From NCBI GenBank assembly GCA_023846275.1, contig CM043878.1, forward strand, positions 10,981,501-11,045,500: a stretch of 64,000 bases of DNA. Direction: 5' to 3'. Positions 34,201 through 49,200 of this stretch are shown piece after piece. The position numbers were made by a program, and so were the translations under genes. Numbering within the stretch: position 1 is the stretch's first letter; each line of letters begins with the position of its first letter. The notes under the pieces were generated by a model that worked only from the letters and a program-made list of their open reading frames with translations, was not told the origin of the DNA and did no database searches. This DNA comes from Vanilla planifolia (taxonomy: Eukaryota > Streptophyta > Magnoliopsida > Asparagales > Orchidaceae).

Positions 34201-37200
34201 TACTTAGCTTCTCAATTGCAACCAACAGGCTTTAAAGAAGCTCTTAGATTACCAAATTGATGAATTCAATAGCCTACTAAAAAACAAAACATGACTCTTT
34301 GTCGTCCATGACACTTTTTATATAATGGGCTGTTGATAGGTTTTTGAATTAAATTGAAACCACTTATCTCTTAGGGAAATTATCTAGCAAACCCTTGGAT
34401 TGTTTTCTCTAAAATTTATTTGATGGTGCGATTGTCTTCTCTATTGACATTACAAATTTAGAAGTCAATAGGGTTTTGGGAGCTCCATTGCCACCCTATT
34501 CTTTGAAGCCTTTCTAAAGATGAATCTCTCAAGGGACCTTCTAACTGCAATGTTGGGAGCTCTCAAATTTTCGGCAAATGTTGTTATTTGAAGGCGTCAT
34601 TACTTTTCATTGACTCTTAAGATTGACAACCAATAAATGATGAATATGATGAACTTTGTCAATCACCCTCTATATACAATGTTGTTCATGGAAGAGGCAT
34701 TCTAAAGTCCTTCAGAATTGTAGCTTCCACCATTCATCTAACGAATAAGTTCCTTGCTTGCTGTGGTAACAATGGTCAAAGTGAACTTACTTCAGTATCA
34801 GATGTGCTATTTAATGGCACTCAATAAAAATCAAGAAAAATGACATAAAAGAGATAAAAGAAAATGGAAAAAACATTTTCTAACTTGGATGCAATGGAAA
34901 AAGACACTCGTATCTACCATAACTTCTTTCTCTAACTTCTGAAAAAAAATTATTTTCTGCACAAAAATGGAATAATGGTTAAGGCATGAGAATCATTACG
35001 CTTTGAGAGAGAGAAGATGTTCACAACAGCTCCATGCTATTGCAAACCCATCAGAGGTAGATGTAGACCTTCCAAGTTCATCCATGACAATTAGACTCCT
35101 AAATTGAACAACTAAGTATCAGGCAAATCAAATTCCGAGCCATGCATCAGTGCACTTCAAGCAATGAACTAACCTTGGCGAGACATTTTGCATTAAGAAA
35201 GATGTCTCTTTCATTTCATTCATAAACTGCTAGAAAGAAACAACATAAATGAGTTGAGCAGCATGCCTTTCTAAGATCTACTCCCAAAAAACACTTGAAA
35301 CATGTGACAGTGCATGTAATAAAATGATGTATAAGGGTACATGTGAGAATACAATAAGTTACTATGCAAGAATATGATTGCATTGTGGTAATTAGATGAA
35401 GCTTCCTGGCCTATTGACGAACACAACTGTACGCTCAATTTTTTGAAACTGTTAGATTTATAGTATTGATAAGCAAATGCACAAGTAATAGAATCAAATA
35501 TGCTATCTTAATCATTCCATAGATTGGCAATCATTTAGAGCTAGGATGTCATATTATTCTGATTATTTGTCTTGTTTTCTCAGATAATAGAATATTACCG
35601 AAAAAATACTTCTAACAAAAGATAATATTAAGATAATGATAAATAGCAAGATCTATACAGGATGTAATAAGAAGGAAAGACAACAATGATTAATGGAGAA
35701 CATCCACATTTTCCTAATTTATACACCAAAAATATAAAATACTTCACAACTCAATAAACATGAAACAACCCTAACATAATGTATAATCAGTAACAACAAG
35801 CGAATTGGCAGGATCAATAGGTTTTATGATTAGGTTATCTATACCTTCAGATATTTAGTGCTAAGAGCTGAGAATACAAACTATTCAATAAGAACAAACT
35901 TTACTAGATTTAACAAAATCAAGAGGAATGCTTGGTAAGAAAGGATAATGTTGTACACTTTGATTACTAAAAGGTTTAGCTATTTGTAGAGGATTGCCAT
36001 GTATGAACCTCGTGCAACTAAGCTTTTGCCTTCCTCATCAGGAAGTAGTGTGGGGAACAAATCTTCCCATTTTCTTTCTCCCTTGCAAAGACTTCCCTTC
36101 TTCCTTGATGAGGGGGGCAGCTTGGAAGGTAAAGGGTTTTTCTCGGCTCGTACAGTTGCAGATATAGTCAAGCAGAAGTGAAGAGAAAGTGTATGGATGC
36201 AATCAAAAGTAAATGGTGAAATCTGGGAAAACTATCACCAAAAATAGACAATGATAATGAGAAAGAAAGCAATGAATCTAAACATATGATGAACATGAGA
36301 TTTTAAGAACTTGCTGGGATCTAAGTCTCTCTAAATTTTTAGTTCATTCTAAGGTAGTCTGATAGGGGTTTAGAACCAAGTAGAAAACTCTGGATAAAAA
36401 TCCGAATTTTTGAACAGTTCATATTAAGACTTGCAAATGACAAGCATAAAGCCATAATTACCAGAAATTAAAAAATGTTTTCCACAAAATTTGTTAAGGA
36501 GAACCACACTGAAAGGACAAGGGAGCAATGCTGAAAAACATACAATAAGTTTTCAAAAAATGGCTTATAACAATAGAGCGAGTTGAAATTTCAACAATTT
36601 GACAAATAACTTGAGGAATACAAAACTGGTGTGAAAGAATGTGAGAGCCTTTGTGATAACAAGATCCTGACCTTTGGCAACATATCAGCTTCTCATGGTA
36701 GAATTGGACAAATCTCCATATATTATAAACTACATTAAGAGGCTAACTTACATGAAAAACTATGCTTCAATTTCATTTTCATTCTTCCATTAAAATGTGT
36801 CTAAAAACTTGCATTCCATGATTAAAAGCCTTTATAAAGTAGTAGGATCAATTTGGTCATCAAGTAAAACATCACAAAAATCCAAAATTTCCCCCCTTGA
36901 ACTAAATTGCCTAGGAAGTTTCATTGAATTATTCAATGTGACACAGAGAACCACAATGAGCATTTGGTTTGACTGAGTTGATCATTTGGCATGGGTTGTA
37001 GCACAAACTTTTGTGGTCGCCCAAGATGAGTTGGTCCAATTGATGATTTGAACTTTAGTAAATTCTAAAGCTTTACTAGAAAATGCATATAAATTTAAGT
37101 AATAAATCTAATAATCTAAGAGATAACTCTCATAAATGCAACTACATGATGCTCATCTAAACCACAAATAAACCTGGAGTCCTAGAGCACAAGCACAAAA

Positions 37201-40200
37201 TATGGTATAACCTATAATACAATTGCAAAAGACTAAGAAGGTGGGCATCCCCTAAAAATGATGACCTTATCTAAAATAGTTGAAAATATGGTTTAGTTAA
37301 TGGGATTAGGTCTAGAATAATAACAAGAATCATTCGGGTAAACATACCTTCGACCGACAAGCTACAAGATTTGGTTAGACTGCAAGTTCTAGAATCCCAA
37401 AGCTGAAAAACTTGTGTCATAACTTTGGCACTCTAGATTTATCCAAATACAACAAATAAATAACAGATACATCAACTACATATAACCTTTGTTTTCAATG
37501 ACTCTCTTCCAAGTTTTAGAAAAGTGTCTCATCAACTTAATTCCTTTATAACTAACATAATTTAGTATACCCTCTTTGTTAACTATAAAAGGTATAAAAG
37601 TACTTCCCCTTCGTGCATCTATCATATCTTTAGGTTTGAAAATAATATTATGGTAAGAGTACATTCTTCTTACACTTTAATATGCCCTGAGGGTTTTCAT
37701 CAAAGCACACTCCTTGTTCATATTTCATCTTCAAAGCTTGGCTCACTTCCATTTTATGGATTTGTTAAAAAAATTACTTATTATGATTTGAGCAATTAAA
37801 CTTTATTAAATTAATTAGCATGTCATAAACTTCATTCAAAATTACTTATTGTTTTCCTTAAGTTAGGAACACAAAAGCCTTTTCAGGTTCCGATTTTTTG
37901 GCAGGAAGATGTGAATCAGATTATTGAGAACAACGTTTTACCAAGCATGATAACACTTTCATTGTCAATTGTGATAAAAAGACCCAATTATAATCTTAGA
38001 TGAGTTGAATGAGGCCATAAGATAGAATCCTAAAGAAATCTAAGAGATGTCGAGGGATCTTAAGATTTTCAACGCTCGTAGGTAAGTTTCCCATAAACTT
38101 TTTTATAATATTTAGGCTAAAATGAAGAAGATTATGAAGGAACAATATGATGAAATCTACATTCAAAACATCAAAAAAGAGCTTAGAAAATGAAATAATT
38201 TGTTACCAAGAAGGAATTGCCCAAATAGAAGCTGAAAGAAGCTATTGAAAGATCAACATGAGATATCACTTATGCTTAATGGAGGATATCGACAAAAAAG
38301 GAAACATTGCCTTGGATCCCAAGAAGCTAGCTAATGAAGTTAGCATGTGCATTCTCTTGACTGGGCTTTCAAGGTCTGCAGTATGATAAAGAGGTCTTGA
38401 GGATGGCATTTTATATCTTGTCAATGATGGAGCTCTACCTCAAGGATACTTCCATTCTTCATCCTGAAAGACACTTTTGGAGATGTTGACACAAGAAATG
38501 TCCTTGAGAGGATCAAGTGCCACAAATCTAAAAGTGTCCATTGAGTTATTTTTTGAGAATACTTACATAATTTTTCTTTCGTTTAAACTGTAATTCTATA
38601 AGGTATGATGAAGAGAAATGAAATCGATTTTTGTGCAAAATTTATACATTTTTGTTATTATTATGTTTTTTTAAGGAAAATGTATTTTTTGATTTCTCAA
38701 ATTTTGATTACTTTCAATGAAGGTTAACCTTTCTCAAACTTGCAAGAGAAGTCAAAATTAATAAAATTCAAGAGGAGTTGGAAAATATGGAAATACAATA
38801 GAAAAAAAAGATAGAAGCAATGGAGATCTTAAGTCCTAGATAAGCCAAACCAAACTATATCTTTAGCGGACTTAAGAGCTCCCACTTATATGGCAAGCAA
38901 CAAATGATGTGTTGGCTTGAAGCATTTTCAACAACTTGCTCAAACAAGAGGCTTGTAATTGGGGGGAGTTGACACCATATATTAGGGAAGGATCGACATT
39001 GTGGTCAAAGATAGTCATTAAAGAACCCAAATTAAAATGTTAAGTCTTTAAAGAAGATTTTTAAGGACTATGTTATGACTAATTTTTGAATAATAATATA
39101 TTGACAATTTTGATCTTCAATCTATTTTATGTAAATATATAATGTAATTTTCTTTATTTGAATGAACTTATTTGAGGGAAATCAATAAAATCCTAGTCCT
39201 TGATTGCGTTGTACACTTGAAGGAATAGTAGAGGTCAATCCTTGAGCATTAGTCATTACTCTAGGGAAGAGGAATTTTAAATATTTGAAGTTTATGTGAT
39301 GGAATAATGACAAAGCTATATTAAGTAAGAGAGGATGTAATGACAATACCTCTCAACACATTCATGCAATGAAGTAGTGATGAAAGGAGAAGAGAAATGA
39401 AGGACTATACCTTTCAAAACCTTAATGTGGTGGAATAATGACAAAGATAAGAAGGAAAAAAAGCAAGAGCTATCTCTAAAGATTTTCACAAGTGATGTGT
39501 TGAGATTGCCATTTCAAACCTATTCATGGTTGGTCAGTCAAGGATGACTTTAAAAGAGGAAAAAAGAGCTATACCAGGAAATCAATCATATGCATTATCG
39601 ATCCAGAGGAGTTTCAACAATTAGAGGCAATCTAATAATCCTTTCTGGTTTGGTAGAATCTCCAAAGAAGTGATGCAAGGAGGAAAGAGAAAATTAGCTA
39701 CATTACCAGTGTTAATGAGTATCTGACAAACATGGGTTTTCGTGATCAATCTTAAAATAACTATGGCATCTTTGTAAGGATGGCCCAAGAGTAGCAGATC
39801 ATTTGGTCCAAAGGTAATCAAAACTTGATCTGATCACTTGGTGGTTACATTAGCCACCAAAGGCTTCTCAAGAGACTTCAAAATAAATATCTTGAAATAA
39901 ACATAATTTCCTCTTGATATTATATATAAAATATCTTCATAAAATCCTTGCTTATATCACAGAATATCAAGGGAAAATCTTGATCGTTGTGATCAATTTG
40001 GGGTTGGCTTTTTTTGGGACCCAAAGAGGTTTCAACTAGGTCAAACTTTTAGTTGTATACTCTTAAAGATGACCTTCCATCTGTAGTCTCTTGATAAAAG
40101 AATTATGTAATTTGTATTCAAAAGTAGTATGGTCATGATCTTTATGAAATTTAAAAAATTTTGATTTATTATAATTGTTCTATGAAAGAGGTTGTGATTT

Positions 40201-43200
40201 GTGATATAAATATTGCTTAATGATAGAAAGAACTTCATGAGATGTGATAAGACAATGTTCTAGGTGAATAGTCTAAGAATCTAAAGGAGAATGGTTTCCT
40301 CGACTATAGTGATTTCAGCAAGGAAAGCCAATATAGAACTTTAAGCATTTGGTAGCACAATTAGATATTTTCTCATTTATATAACAAATAGTTCTATCAA
40401 AAATTTCTTGCAACAACATTGGGAGACATATAATGAGGGATTTTGGGGAATCATTCAGACATAACAACTTGATAAGAGCTGCACAAGTTCAACTGGAATC
40501 CTCTTGATCTACTTTTTTAAAAGGATCTTTAAGTTATTGAAGAAAGATGAGAAGTTATTTACTTTTAATCTTTCATATATGCAAGAGTGACTTTGATACC
40601 TTTATAGGTTTGATACAACTATAACAAACGTAGAGATAAATGTTTTCTTAAATTAATTAAATGGATGGATTTGGGAGGCAACTTTTAAAACCATTTAGAG
40701 ATAGATTCCGTTAATAAGGTAGAAAGATTTACCACTAACACTTTTGCTAACATGTAGGCTTGCAACTATTTCAAATTCATGGAGAAAACAAATCAATTAG
40801 AGTTTTCATAGCAAAAGAGGATAGTATTTGCAACTTTGGAGATAAAGGAGTAGAAATAATCTCATTTACTAGTGGAGAAACCACTTTTACGACATCAGAT
40901 CATATTTGTATTTCCACAGGAAATAAAATTCTTCATTTGAGTAGAAGAGGTCTTAATGGAATCACATATGGAGGAATATAGAGCAGATGCCCAAATGTAC
41001 AAGACAATGGAATTAGAGGACCATTAAATCTAAACTAAGAAATGAAGGGGATTGAGACTTGATTGGATTTGGAAGGCATAAAGAAGAATAGCATTAAAGG
41101 AAAGTTCAATAAGTTCTTTGTGAGAAAGGATAGATGGAATTTATCTAGTAGAAGAAGAGGCAAAGAGAGATGGGTTAGACACCAGGGAGGATGTGCTTGC
41201 GCTTCGAGAGCAAGAAGAGAAGGATCAAAAGTTGGATGATTATTTGAAGATTTTTTGTGAGCAAGCTTAGATTTGAGCCATTCAACAATTAAAGAGTATA
41301 AAGGATAGAGGGTTTTCATGAAACATTCCATCTATTCTTTGAACAAACGGAGAGGATCAAAGGATGATAAGGATGGATTGGCAATCGGCAAAGTTGGATG
41401 CAACAGCTCTAATGCTTCTACACGCTCTTGATCATGGATGTCAAGAGATTTAACCTTTGGACTAAAAAGTTTTATACCTCTAGATTGCATTTTCAATTTT
41501 CCTATTGATTCCTACAAAAGAAACCAAAACATGTTGAAGCAAATTACTGAGTCACATGAATATAATAATTTGAGCTAAAGGAAGTAGATGATTAAAAAGA
41601 AAGTAAAGAAAAAAAAAAGACGACAAACTCCATTGAGAAGAATATAAGAAGAAAAAGAAGAAAAAACTCTCAACAGAGTAAGCCTTACTTCTCTCTTTAT
41701 GCTCCTTATAAAAAAATTCAATGATTAGGTCCTTAAATTGAATCCTGACAATTTATTAATAGCTAAGAACCCACTGACAAATGTTGAATCCCATTTTCAC
41801 ACATGAGAAATTATGGCTAAGATTCAATCATAATAGCCTAACTGATTGGAATTGACACATGCCTTCTACAGATATGGTTGAATTAGATATAATCGCCAAA
41901 GCAAGGTACCTAATTGTTGATGATGTCGTGGACTTAATTATAACCGTCATACTTATTAGAGACATAATTAAACATTCAACGAAACTTCATGTGTTTAGTA
42001 ATTAACTAATGAAATTGCATTTGTTACTCAAATAAAGATAAATGAATGATCTTTATACACCTACTTGTGGGATTGGACTTGACAAAATAGCCTCAAGGGG
42101 TTGGTCTTGAGGAACTAGCATCGAAGAAATGGCCTTGATGGCCTAGCTTCAAGTGCTAGCTTTAACGGTCTAACATCGACCATTGATGATTTCCACGTAA
42201 CTAAAATCTAGATTAATTGCTAAAATTTTATAAGTTAGATTTTGTATCTTTTAGTATATAAGTTGAATTCCTACTCATGGAATATTCTCTATCAAAATTT
42301 TAGAATTAACAATAAAAAACATTTCAAAACAAACACCTACTTTATAATGTGGAAATTTGTTAGAATGTTAATTAGATCCTAAATATTATAAGATATTGCT
42401 TTAGGGGACTAGCCACACCTACCATTTTTTATGAGCAATCATTGATTAAGAGATTTGTTCAAGATCATTGAACACCAAGTGGATTAACTTAATAATATTG
42501 TCAACACAATAACCATTTTAAGAGAAAGTTTATAACATCCTAAAATTTGTTTATCTATATAGATATGTTTAAGTTATATAAATATGATAAATAAGGAGGT
42601 GAATGATGATTTTTGTAATATATTTTGTAAAACGCTATATTTTGCAAAAGGTTTTGACCCTTGAAAATAATTATATATTTAGATATAATATAACAAAACA
42701 AGTCCAATGATAATTTAGTTATAATTTTTTAAGGACATGAATTTATTATGAATTTTGAAAAGAAATCATTAGGAAATATAATAATTAAAATGATTAAGCT
42801 TAATTAAGCTAATTAAGCTTACTTAAGGGGATCACCTCAAGCCTTATTGCCATCTTAGCTCCCTTATCCAGTAAATCCTACTATGTAACCACCTGAGAAA
42901 GGGAATAGAGAGAGATAGAGAGAGAAAGAGAAATAGAGAGTTGAGCTAGAGATAGAAAGAGAAGAGTAGGAGAGAAAGTTTGGAAATTAAGAGAGAAGCT
43001 TTAGAGATGAAGAGGAAAATTTAGGTAAGTACAGTTAATAATTTTACTTCCATTTTGAATTCGAAGCCCTTGTAGAGCATGTAGAATTTGGGTTAACTTG
43101 AATTGAGAAGCTTAACTAAGCTATAAGAGAGGTTTAGCTTTGCTTAAAGTTATGAAGTTATGCTAATTGTTGCAAAACAGTCGTTTATGCATAAGTAAAT

Positions 43201-46200
43201 GACCGAATCATATGTTTATGCTGAAAAGATGTTGGAACAAATAGGAAGTAGAAAAATGCCTTAGTAGAAAGTGTATTTTTATCCAAGATTAGATGGATCC
43301 ATCAGATGGTCCGATCACTGCTTCAACTAGTCGAGTTGGCTTGAGATTAAAGATGTTCCATCAAACAGACTAAGCCATGTAAATCATATCCACTAAAAAA
43401 ATAACAACTAATGCACTTCGTGTCAAAAAACTGAGTACAAATATGTATATCTATATACATCACTAAAAAATATTATGTAAAATAGATACATCTATCTACA
43501 ACATCTCAAAGTATCTTACAAGAACATTTCAAAGTACCATAAATTCTAAGCACATCGAAATTGGCATACAGTTGGAGGCTTATTTCATGCTTAGATTATA
43601 GGGCATACAACTACATCACATTGAGATGGAGGATGAAGTATATATGAAGGTATGATTACACTTGGTTTACTAAGTTTGAGAATCTAGGGATGAATTAGAA
43701 TGTTATGATCATTATCTATTTTATATCTAATTATATTATAATATATCAAGTCATTGTATACAATGGTATGTACTTTAATATTCAATTTTTATCTTATATT
43801 GTGATATCTGCTACTAATTATAATGGTTGGATGGTTAGATTGTGATAAAGTACTTGTCAAGAAAAGATAAAAACATTATGAAAGGTCTCATGACACAATA
43901 AAGGGGCTAAAATACTCAAAGACTATAGCTAGGACAAGTTGAGAGCATCTAGTAAAGCAAACTTCAGATGACATAAGAAAACAACTCAAAATGCTAATAG
44001 AACAATGATTTATTGTCATAGTTGTATAACATATATAACTACTCCAACTTGCAATTTTTGTTGTCAACTTAACAAAATGGAATTAATCACAAAAATTTAT
44101 ATAACATCGTCATTAGGTTGTCACAAATTAAATATTCCATATGAATACAACCGAAGAAATTAAACAAATGTTACTACAATACAATTCATATTCAAATTGA
44201 CAAAGTGGACATAGCAAAAAACAAGTTGAGTTGTTGCATTATTTTCAATATGTGTGTTCATTTTAGATTGAAAATTTGAAAATCTCTCATGAATACAAGA
44301 CTATTAAGTGGGTTTGATATACCATCTAATCACTTGTAGATATGACTATTAGGTTACCCTTGTGTTTAATGAGACAAACCATAAATATTTAACATTTTGT
44401 TCTGATGGACTTGTTTAGTATGAATCAGGTGTAGTTTTTTATGAACAAGTTAGCACCTTTGAAGATGGTGAATTAGTAGTCTTCAAAGCACCTTGGAGTG
44501 TTCAACAAGCTTCAAGAATTAAAGATATACGCATTAGTTTTGATAAGTTTTTTTTACTATGAAAAAGAATGTGAGCTTATTAATTTTAAGACACTCTCCT
44601 TTCATTTCAATTTCAAATCATATTCAAATATCAAATTGTTTAATCATCTTTTCAATTTAGCAAACGAACAGAATTTCATTTCTCAATCTCACAACCCTTT
44701 TCTTGATTATATCCTACTTATATATCTTTGCCAAATTCCATGTTAGATTGATTGCTAAATCTTGATTAAATTAAAAAAAATAATTCTATTAGTTTTTTCA
44801 TAATTAAAATTAAAAAAAATTGCTGCCACATCCCAACTTGTGCTCAAGTGCAAAACTCTGGAGCCAAGCAAGCTCGAGTGGGCACTCAAAAGCCTTGGGT
44901 TAGGACACAGTCGAAACCAAATTGGGTTGAACCCGATCTTGGTGATGGCGAATTCCTAAACCGGATGGGGTAAGGCATTGCATTGAGCTGGGTAGCACTC
45001 GAACCAAGAATACTTATGAGCCGGATTGGACTTGTAAATAATTTGTATGTTTTGAGTACACCCAGGTGATGAAATCTCGAGTGCACAAGGGGTAGCCAAC
45101 ACCAATTAGGCTCGAATATAACACTTACACAAACACATAAAGTGCAGAAGTTTTGTATATGATAAAATGTAGGACTAATCCTTGGTGCTTGCCATCCGAT
45201 AACGCATTTTCAAGATCGCACAACAGTGATCGTGTCCAGCATTTCACGTCTACAGTGTGAGACATTCCTCGCCATCCGATCTTCAATTAAACGGTGATTG
45301 TTTCATCTGTTGTAAAGCGATTGATCCTTGCTCGACATCCGACAGTCGTGATCTGGTCCGACTTCATCGAATGGTTTTTCTTGTGAGATATCTATCCTTG
45401 AATCGTGCGGCTCCTAATTATCTAATTGAAATCCTACAACTGAAATATACTCCAACTTTATCGTTGTTAAATTGAACAATCCAGATCTCATATGATACGA
45501 TCGAATGGCTTAGATCAAATTCATCTTAATCGGACTGTCTATAACTCATCCGCTTTTACAACATTAGATCTAACAGTCTATATTCCCTCTGATCAAATCC
45601 AACGTCTTTGGTCCATCCTGTCTAACGGCTAATTCTTTAGTCGTTGCGTTAGCCATTAAAAAAAAAATTAACCTATTTGGAAAAGCTTTTTAAGCTTTTT
45701 GGCTATAGCTTTTCAAATAACTTTTTATTCACTTTCTAACGACTATAATCAAAATTTTTCTATAAATACCTAACCATTATAAATGAACTAAGTAATGAAC
45801 GTGAATAAGATTTTAACATCTCAAATAAGGGCTGCATCGTATTTACTAGCGTAAATTTCTCCTGACAGCACCTACGGCTTACGACTACTTGAAGTTCTAA
45901 ATTCTTCCAACTAAGCCTAATTCTTCTAAGCTTTCATTTTCTTAATTCTCTTCATAATTTTGAATTATTTGTCTTTTTATATTTATTAATAAATATAGAA
46001 AAATTTATATTTTTTAACAAAAATTTATTTTTTGTTATATTTTTCTTTTTCTTTTGGGTTGGGCGACCTACCATTTATGAAAGCCTGAGTTCAATTTGAT
46101 ATCGAAAAAAACCAAGTTGATGTTGAGCTCGTAAAACTTAAATTATAGTTGAACTTATAAAGACTAGTAGATCGGAGGTGAATCATAAGAAAAAATTTCA

Positions 46201-49200
46201 AGTTGTGACTGCTTTGCTAGTGAAGTTTTTCCTAATCTTGATTGGGGGTAGACATAGGTTTTAGTTTAAATCAAACCACCTAAAAATTCGATGTATCATT
46301 TCAACTTTTATTTTTATTTTTCTTAATCATAAAAATTATTAATTAATATATTTATAAATCAAAGTTTTTACAAAAATAAAATTATTTTTATAAAAAATAT
46401 TTGAAAAATAAGTATAATTCTAAAATTAATAAAATTTTTTAAAACCAACAATTCACCCTCTTCTTGTAGGATTCGCACACTTGTTATCACTTCAATTACA
46501 CTAAAAAAGAGTACAATATGCTTCGCAAAAGTCATTAGTAGAATTCTCTTACAACTTAAATGGTATAATTCACAACATCTTAAGACATAGGAAGATAGTA
46601 TCCCTTAATCCAATTTTCTTGTTGTAGAGCGATCTATGGTTGTACAAGTTCAAGCTTACTCAAGGTCTCGTTAGATTCACTCATAGGAGAAAATTTAATC
46701 AGGTGTTCCAAATTGACAAATCTAAAGATGTCAATGGTTAGCAAAGAGCAAGAAAGTTGCTTGATAAAATATGAAAGAAACACTCAAAAAGAAGTATAAG
46801 AAAATGTATAACAAGCATTGAGTGGAATCTCATGTAGACATAAAAGATCCCATGTCAATCTATATAATAAGGAGAACTTGATTTGAATAAAAAAGCTAAA
46901 GTAGATCATGGCCACAAAAGTTGAAACTTATCATGGAGAAAACTTTGATGCATAGTAATATGTTGTGACAATGATTGTTATCAACAAAATATAAGTTAAA
47001 GTTGTTATCTGCACTTTTCCAAAGCATAAAATATGTATTTATTGAAAAGAAGAACAAGCAAGTCTTTTGTTGCTAGACCGCACTAATGAACTTTTATTAC
47101 ATTTGGAGTGACAACATTATGCATTAATCACTATGAGAAAAATACTAATTTTAAGATGTTTCTAAGTCCAACAAAAGAATCCATTAACTAGAATCTATTA
47201 GAATTATACTTTTATGATGATTCTAAGAGGTTTTGATGCTAACAACCTAATTAAAGTTTTAATATGATCATCTAATGTACATAAGTTTTAACAAGGTGGA
47301 TGATCAAGAGAAGTTTCAAGGAGATTTCAAAGACTTATGCAAACTTACAAAGAAAGAAACAAGAAGCTTATTAGCTTAAAATGTATTTTCAAAAGCTCAA
47401 GTGAACTACAAGGAGTATATATTAAGAAAGGAGCTCAAGGCAACTTGGTGTTAAAAAAAACTATATTGATGTTCGACATGAAGACAAAAGTATGGATGAC
47501 ACTTGAAAAAGCTTGAAGATAACAAAGAGAAGAAGACCAATTTGAGGCAAAATTGTGAGATTAGTATACTGATTGATCTTACATATGGCATTTTGTATTA
47601 TTTATGCATTCATTGGTTTTAATAAATATCAAAAATGAGTTTTTGCAACTATATTAAAATCATCTCATGCCCTAAGTCAAATTTTCAATAAATCAAAATG
47701 CAAAATTTTTGTATAGAATGTACGATATGTCACCTTTCCACATACAATACATCATTCATGATTTTATGATGTCATTAGAAACATTCAATATACAAGCTAT
47801 GTGAGCATCAACCCAAGACGTAAATACAATACTTCAATTTTGACATATGGTACATAAAGTTCATACACATGATACATCTATTACACTTATGGTATGTTGA
47901 CACTAAGGTAGCAAGACAGGAACTAACTTATGATATATGAATAACATGTGTGATAAATTATAGAGAATTTGCATAGTACGTGAGGCAAGGAAAAAGCTAC
48001 GTAGAGGCAATCAATCTCAACCGAAGACTTGCATAAGGTACATGACTTATCACATACGATAAGTCGCATTTAGATGGACCTTGATGTTCTTAAAATTCTG
48101 AATTTATTTTTAGGAATTAGCTGTTTTTAAAAATTCCTTTTAATGTCTTTATGAATGAGCAAGGGTCTAAAAAGCCTTTGACAAGTGGCAAACTTAATTA
48201 AATAATCTTAGAAGTTGTTAACGGCTTATTATCAATATAAATAAGGCCTTAATCCCTTGGCACAGCATTCATATGCTACAATCATTTCACATCAATTGTT
48301 ATACTCTTGCAAATCTTCAAATGACTTATGAGCCTTGTGCTGCTACTTAAAAGAAGCTTTGGATTCAAAAAATTCTTCATTCTATTAAGCTTCAAGTCTA
48401 TAAGAACTTCTTTTTCTACATTCATGATACATCATGAGTCATATTTGATCAAATTAAAAAAATTTATAATTCTAGTCTAAAGAAAGAATTGGGAGTTTTT
48501 TATCATATTTTTGAGAAATATATGAGCCTAAGTTTGAGCCTTGAAAAGAATCAAGTGAGGTTGAGCTTTAGCCTCAAGAAAACTCAGGAGATATGCGGTC
48601 TTAGCCTTTATAAAAAACTCGGGTAAGATTGAGTTTGAACCTTCACAAAGACTCTGCAAAATTCGAGTTTGAGATTTAAAAAAACTCAAGAGAGTTTAAG
48701 TTTAAGTCTTAGAAAAAATTAATGGAGGCTGAGTTTAAAAGAGCTCAAGAGAGAAGGTTATGTCTTAGCCTCTAAGAGAAGATAAGTTGTAATGGTTTCT
48801 CCACTAGCTTTGAAGATAGATGAAAGGAAAGGCTAGGTCCAAGTCTAGTTAGATTGAGGGTGAATGTAAGCTGGCATAAGAGCCAATCACCGCAGTTTGA
48901 AATTAGCATTGGGTATAAAAATTGTGGACTGCAAACAAAAGGAGTTAAGCACCCAATACACTCCTCCCTCCCTTCCCACGTCCTAAACCAATAGAATAAA
49001 ATGATGCCTTGTTTGTAGGTAAGTTTTATAGTTTAAAAGTCATTATATAACAAACTTTACATTGTTTGACACTAATCAGCATAAATGAATCAATCATCAA
49101 AGATCACATAGCAAAACAGCGAGCTTTGTTCAAATTAATTTGGTACTTTGCCAACAAATGTCACATACCAAGCAGTTAATATATAAGTTTGCATGTAAAA

